A stretch of DNA of 64,000 nucleotides from Quercus robur. Taxonomy: Eukaryota > Streptophyta > Magnoliopsida > Fagales > Fagaceae. The DNA lies in contig NC_065541.1 of NCBI RefSeq assembly GCF_932294415.1, forward strand, positions 67,610,695-67,674,694, written 5' to 3'. Positions within the stretch are counted from its first letter, which is position 1. Each line of letters starts with the position of its first letter. A model generated the notes under the pieces. That model was not told where the DNA came from, ran no database searches, and worked only from the letters and a program-made list of their open reading frames with translations. The position numbers and the translations under genes were made by a program. This document shows, piece after piece, positions 59,293-64,000 of this stretch.

Positions 59293-60403
59293 TGTAAGGT
59301 TGAATTTATTCAACCATCTAATTGGCTTTATTCCGTGCCAAATTTGCTTGTAATTCAGCATTTAGTAACCCTGTATTTAGGTGGGATTGTTGTAAGGGTA
59401 GTGAGTGAGATAGTGTGAAGATTGCTCAAGAGTGTGCAAGAAAACAGAGTGTCGCGGCTGGGACTCGCGACTGGACTCGCGGCTTCAACCCGCCAGAAGA
59501 TGCACACGTGCCAAGCATGCTGGAAGATGAACAGTCATGCTAGCTGGAGCACTACAGGACAAAACAGGACAACTGGCCATACGGTTAACTCGCGACTGGA
59601 ACTCGCGACTTAGTCAAGCCGCGAGGTCAAGCCGTGAGCCACCCCTGTTTTGGAAAAACCTGACGTTTCACATTCCACTCCTTTTCAGTATAAATACCCT
59701 TTTAACCCACGATTGAAAGAGAGCTTCCAGAGAGAATTTTGAGAGAGAAACCCTAAAGAAAAACCAGATTGTTTCACCCACAATCTCTACCTTAGAGTCT
59801 CATCAAATTCCCTCACTCTCTTCCTCTCCATTGTCAAATCCTTGAGAGGCCTTTATACCAAACCTGGTTCTCACCATTATCATCCCTGTGAGACAGTCGT
59901 TTGGAGTTCTGGGAAGCAGTTAGGAAGGAGCCAATCTTTATTGGTGGATGCTACGGTGTAGTAGCGGAATCCGGAAAGCTAGAAAAGAAAAAGGTTCGGC
60001 GCAACCTCGTTGGAGCAAGAAGCTTGGAGGGCTTAGGTGCATTGGGTAGATTAGGCTTGGAGGGTCTATTGCTGTCCTTGTATCCCAACTGTATTTTCTA
60101 GTGGATTGATTACCGCTTGGAGGGCGGCGGAGAGGTTTTTCGCCGAGGTCTTCGGTTTCCTCTTCGATAACATATCTGGTGTTATCGCTGTGTTTGCATC
60201 TTCCTTCCTCTCTATCTCTGCCTTTACATTATCTGCTGTGGTTTATTGTGTTGTGGCTTAGATAGTTGTTTAATCAATTCCATGTTATAGCATATGTTAA
60301 GTTTCCGCACACTAGTTGTTTAACATATTGCTTGTGTTGATTAAATTGGTTTTTGGGGGTCTAAACGTTCAAAAGTGTTTTTGTACACGTTTTTGAACTT
60401 TCA
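59293..60403 (+). mobile_element. Solo LTR, 1.1 kb, inside the RNase H region of the LINE
   Basis: Fossil LTR of 1111 bp beginning TGTAAGG and ending CTTTCA (TG..CA), flanked by a perfect 5-bp target duplication CCAGC (59288-59292 and 60404-60408). It contains a TATA box TATAAATA at 59689-59696, a palindrome GGTTGAAT/ATTCAACC near its start, and repeated CTCGCGACT/CTCGCGGCT words (about 59450-59640). The plus strand is the likely sense direction. No internal domain remains. The superfamily could not be determined. Confidence 0.9.
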
Positions 60404-60571
60404 CCAGCAACTACGCTGACAGACTAGCAAAGATGGGGGTTGACCTCTATACTGACCATCTTTTTTTGTATAACCCATCGTCTGTGGTGGTTGATTTGCT
60501 AGTATTAGACAAAGCTGGCCACATTCGTAACAGACTTATTGTTCCTTAGTTAATATTATGCGATGTTTAAC
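60404..60571 (+). pseudogene. L1 ORF2 tail and 3' UTR
   Basis: It encodes the last RNase H residues (NYADRLAKMGVDLYTDHLFL) and ends at a TAG at about 60547, followed by a ~25-bp 3' UTR and the A run. It belongs to the LINE begun at 50121. Confidence 0.8.
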
Positions 60572-60582
60572 CAAAAAAAAAA

Positions 60583-60599
60583 AGAAGAAGAGTAAATAA
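60583..60599 (+). repeat. 3' target-site duplication of the L1 element (17 bp)
   Basis: AGAAGAAGAGTAAATAA follows the poly(A) tail directly and matches 50104-50120 perfectly. Confidence 0.93.
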
Positions 60600-60828
60600 A
60601 TTAATAAGTATTTGGTTTGATTTTCAAATTGATGGAAAAATATAAAGAAGAGAAATAGTTTTTTTTTTTTTAATTATTATTATTACTTATTTTTGTTGTC
60701 ATCCTTTCACTACTTTCTTAGCCACCATACAAAACCAAAGATTTTAGTCCACACTAAACAGGAAGAAGAAGAAGAAATCTTTTTATTAGGTTGAGAAAAT
60801 TTGCAAACCAACTAAGCATTGACGTGGC
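60600..60828. other. AT-rich spacer before the pararetrovirus
   Basis: No feature recognised apart from T-rich and AAG-rich runs. Confidence 0.5.
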
Positions 60829-61955
60829 CTAGGTAGAGGGTCTGTACTTTGATTGGTTAGTGGTAGAGGTTAAAGGGGGAAAAGAGGATGCAACAATGTT
60901 AAATGGTGTTTTTAAGGGAGGAGGTGAGGCATAAGTTTGTCTGGTTGTTGGAGTGGGATTTGGAGAGAGTGGTTCGAAAGGGTTTGGGCTACATACTAAT
61001 GGAGATCTTTCTTGGGGTCTATTCGAAGAGAAAGTGGATGAAGTGAAAGAGGGACAAGGGAGAAATCTGCTAGGAGGAATAGGAGGAGTAGCATAAGACT
61101 GTCTGGTTCTGGGTTTTGGGGAGTTGCTCTTTTCTGCAGGGGAACTCATCTTCCCTGCAAGAATTCATGAGTTAGGAAATCAGGAATCGAATTAGTTTCT
61201 CCTTTAATATATTCAATATCAAAATAAAAAACACTTAAAATAGCTTGCCATCTAGCAAAACTTTGTTTGGAAACAAGATTTTGAACATCTTTTTGTAAAA
61301 CTTCTTTGGCACTTTTACAATCAACCCTGATTAAAAACTTTTGATTAAAAAGATCATTTTGGAATTTTGAAACACATAATATGATAGATAAAATTTCTTT
61401 TTTAATAGTGCTGTAATTCTGCTGGGTAGCTGTCCAAGAGCCAGAATGGAATCTAACAATTTGTTCTTTAGCATAATCTTTTGCTACCTGTTTTAGGATT
61501 CCACCATAGCCTATATCAGAAGCATCTGTCTCAACAATCTTGAAAGCATGGGGTGGAGGAATAACAATACAAGCGAGTTGTTTAACATATTTTTTAATTT
61601 GTCGAACTATCATAGTATGTTTGTCTGTCCATGCAGGAGGATTCTTTTCTAACCTTTTATATAAGGGTCTACATATTTTTCTTAATCCTTGAAAATAGTT
61701 TGAAACATAATTTAGGCTGCCAAGAAATCTTTGTAATTCATTCTTATCTTTTATTTCATCTAGAAATTTATTTGCAAATTGAATGGCTCTGTCAATAGGA
61801 CTTAAGGTTCCCTTATAAATATTATGTCCTAAATATCAGATTTTATCTTTGAACAAATTTATTTTAGTGGCTGATACAACTAATCCATTATGTTTAAGTA
61901 CATTAAAAAATATATCTAAATGTTTCCAATGGTCATCAATTGATTTGGAAAATAT

Positions 61956-62156
61956 CACTGTTTTAAAAACCGGACCGGACCGGCCGGTCCGACCGGTTCA
62001 ACCGGGAACCGGAGGCCAATCCGGTCCGGTTAAAAGGTTAATAACCGGCCAAAAACCGGTCAATAACCGGAAAACCGGCCAAAAACCGGTCAAAAACCGG
62101 GGTTGAACCGGAAATTAAAAAAAACGGTTCTTTGACCGGTTCGGTTTTTAAAACCA
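61956..62156. mobile_element. 201-bp MITE (Mutator-like) with 10-bp target duplication
   Basis: Ends read CTGTTTTAAAAACCGGACC and, inverted, TGGTTTTAAAAACCGAACC. The interior is a chain of AACCGG/ACCGGT palindromic words and is strongly GC-rich. TGGAAAATAT flanks both sides (61946-61955 and 62157-62166), the 9-10 bp target duplication expected of Mutator-like elements. It sits inside the pararetrovirus. No coding capacity. Confidence 0.82.
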
Positions 62157-62529
62157 TGGAAAATATTAAGACATCATCTATATAAACAATTGAAAATTTT
62201 GTAAAGGGTGTAAATATATCATTCATTATATTTTGAAACTCACTAGGTGTATTTTTTAATCCAAAAGGCATAACATTCCATTCATAATGACCAAAAGGAA
62301 CTGTAAAAGCAGTCTTATATCTGTCATTCTCATCTATCTATATCTGCCAAAATCCACTTTTCATATCAAATTTAGAAAATATGGTTGCTTCATGAAGTCT
62401 GTCAAGTAAATCTTTCTTATTGGGAATAGGATATCTTATCCATTGTAAAGCTTTATTTAAAGGTTTATAATTTATAACTAATCTTGGAACTCTTCGTTCT
62501 AGTTCTGCCTGTTTATTAACATAAACCAC

Positions 62530-62790
62530 CGGCGGATGTGGTACAACTGGTAGGTGACTGTTGCGGCTTCACCACATCCCAGGTTCGAGTTCTCACGAGG
62601 ACTGTAATTGCAATTTCTGGAAGTCCCAGAAATCAATAGAGCCTGGGGTGTGTGTGGGTTCGAAGTTTCCGAGCTCCAGTTTGAGCTGGTGGTACCCATG
62701 GGCTTACCCAACTGTACCGTGGGGCGTGGGACAATGACTGCCACACGCGAGTCCCCTTTTTTTTTGTCTCAAAAAAAAAAAAAAAAAACA
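62530..62790 (+). mobile_element. tRNA-derived SINE with poly(A) tail
   Basis: Near the left end TGGTACAACTGGTAGGTGAC is A-box-like, and GGTTCGAGTTC (62582-62592) is a near-perfect B box at the proper distance. A body of about 150 bp follows, ending 'cgcgagtcccc' plus a T run and an A run of about 18 (62771-62788). A tRNA-like head, an unrelated body and a poly(A) tail define a SINE. It interrupts the pararetrovirus in the opposite orientation. A clear target duplication was not found. Confidence 0.8.
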
Positions 62791-64000
62791 GCACAGCTCC
62801 AAGGAGACTTGCTTTTTCTGATTAAACCTTTATTTAAAAGATCTTCAATTTCTTTTTTACAGTGTTCTAATAATTTATTATTCATTTGTATTGATCTAGC
62901 CTTAGTAGGTATCTCTCTTTCATTAAAGTCTTTTTCATAAGGTAATTGTACAATATGCCGATGCCTATGCCAAAAAGCAGTAGGAAGATTAGAGCAAATT
63001 TCTGTCTCAATCTATTGTCTAAATACTTCTATTTTATGATTTAATATAGGATCTGTCAATTGATCAGCAATTCTTTCATGTATTATTTCTGATTTTAAGG
63101 ATAACAAATGTCTATTTTTTCTGTAAATTCTTTCTTTATCAATTTCTTTTATTATGGAAATATTATCTAGTGAATAGATTTCTTTCGGGATAGGTGGTAA
63201 AATGAATTTAAAAAGTATGTATTTTCCTAACACATTAGTTTTAATTCCTTCAGCTGTTGTTAAGAAGGGATAAAGTAAGGCCATAAAGGGATTCCCTCAA
63301 ACAATTTTAGAAGAAAGGTCTTTAATTAAAACAAAAACAGTTTCAAAGCATACTCCATCATTACATATATGAACATTAGGTATTTTGTAATTAATTATGA
63401 GATTTTCTCCATTAGCCTGAGTTAATCTTTTAGATGATTTTTCATAATACTTTAAAGGTATTAGTCCTTCTTGTATACAATTCATGTCAACACCTGAGTC
63501 TATCAAATCAATTTCTGTCAAAGAAAACTCTTTATTAGTTACTAAAGTAATTTCTGTATGCCATTTTTGAAAAATTACTCTGTCAATTAAACTCAAGAAA
63601 TTATGTCTATTCCTATTATTAATATCTGTAACTTCTTCATTTGTGGGAGGATCAGGTAGATCTGTCATAGGATTAGAGAATTCTTTTAAATTCATTATTT
63701 CTGCATTATTCTGTTCATCTATGTTTAAGGAATTATCTTCTTTAATTTCTTGTTTTACTATTTTTATTTTTGTCATTAAGTCTTGTAAAGTTACTGGTTT
63801 TATTTTTGTTCCATCTTGTTTGATTTTTATCTTTTCTTTCTTGGCTTTTTCTTCTTTTCTACAATCAGTAACATGGTGTCCATATTTCCTACACCTAATA
63901 CAAGCCATAGGTATGTCTATAGAATCTTTCAAACTTAGTAAATATTCTTTTTTATCTTTTTGGTGATTGGGTAGATTATCTATTAATTTCATTATTATGT

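Larger units (their letters stand above)
50121..60582 (+). mobile_element. Plant L1-type LINE, near full length, with two nested insertions
   Basis: It starts GACTGACTAG and ends in an A run (60572-60582). It is flanked by a perfect 17-bp target duplication. Order: a very short leader (~30 bp), ORF1 with DUF4283 and a CCHC knuckle, then ORF2 with an apurinic-type endonuclease, reverse transcriptase, zinc-binding reverse-transcriptase domain and a C-terminal RNase H, the layout of plant L1 elements carrying RNase H. Removing the antisense LINE (~3.1 kb) and the solo LTR (~1.1 kb) leaves about 6.2 kb, a normal full length. Several in-frame stops and frame changes show it is inactive. Confidence 0.9.
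60829..64000 (-). mobile_element. Endogenous pararetrovirus (Caulimoviridae), broken, continues past the window
   Basis: Fossil virus copy on the minus strand. Parts in order from the window edge: a zinc knuckle (CIRCRKYGHHVTDC, near 63890), an aspartic-protease-like region (about 63400-63530), reverse transcriptase (two stretches within about 61650-62530) and RNase H (61146-61613, with VETDASDIGYGG and a SIPDFLTHEFLQG ending typical of Caulimoviridae). A small Pro/Ser-rich frame of 106 residues (60829-61149) follows, overlapping the end of the RNase H frame by four bases. A second frame downstream of the polymerase is a feature of some genera, such as florendoviruses, but the genus is not certain. 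There is no LTR or integrase. The copy is interrupted by a SINE and a MITE and has roughly half a dozen breaks, so it is old and inactive. Confidence 0.82.

Noticed and set aside
62560-62600. tRNA gene
   Set aside because: A and B boxes are present but no cloverleaf closes, and the unit continues into a body with a poly(A) tail, so it is a SINE.

Overview
The window is nuclear DNA of a flowering plant, most likely a woody eudicot. The evidence is multi-exon genes with GT..AG introns and plant-specific families: a MES17-type methylesterase, an LRR-III receptor-like pseudokinase, a plant-type 220-residue ribosomal protein L10 and a cytosolic glyoxalase II. The AT-rich, microsatellite-rich spacers and the mix of mobile elements (Helitron, plant L1 with RNase H, tRNA-derived SINEs, Tourist-like and Mutator-like MITEs, Copia remnants, an integrated pararetrovirus) fit the same picture. 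The exact species cannot be read from the sequence; a Fagales-like tree is only a guess.

Left part (1-33 kb), gene region. Five host loci lie here. A methylesterase of four exons (4690-7983, +) converges on a two-exon LRR receptor-like pseudokinase (12021-9028, -). A ~2.55 kb non-autonomous Helitron (16128-18674) follows. Immediately after it lies a decayed, truncated POT1-like telomere-protein gene (about 19045-20734, +). Copia fragments in both orientations (21.4-22.9 kb) sit downstream of the POT1 remnant. Then come a three-exon mitochondrial TIM21/COA1-like inner-membrane protein (28522-25763, -) and ribosomal protein L10 (32536-30076, -), which has a promoter with a telo-box and site II motifs. 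tRNA-derived SINEs sit in the introns of these last two genes.

Middle part (33-50 kb). A Tourist-like MITE with a GC-rich core and an LTR-like stretch precede the seven-exon glyoxalase II gene (37752-42132, +), whose third intron holds a solo LTR with a perfect 5-bp target duplication. Right after this gene, about 58-bp imperfect terminal inverted repeats bracket a 7.5 kb unit (42364-49910). It contains exon-like unique sequence, one 0.65 kb tandem array of a 30-40 bp unit, and one ~2.7 kb minisatellite of a ~92-bp unit with a nested ~472-bp higher-order repeat. I could not place this unit in a known transposon family, and it is the best candidate for something undescribed.

Right part (50-64 kb), a nest of elements. 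A plant L1 retrotransposon (50121-60582) is bounded by a perfect 17-bp target duplication. It was later entered by a second, antisense L1 that is complete at its 5' side but lacks its 3' half (about 54979-58087), and by a 1.1 kb solo LTR with a 5-bp target duplication (59293-60403). From about 60.8 kb to the window edge lies a broken minus-strand endogenous pararetrovirus (Caulimoviridae), itself entered by a SINE and a 201-bp MITE with a 10-bp target duplication.

The host genes are independent housekeeping or signalling genes, not an operon or cluster. All splice sites given are read by eye from GT/AG and reading-frame continuity.
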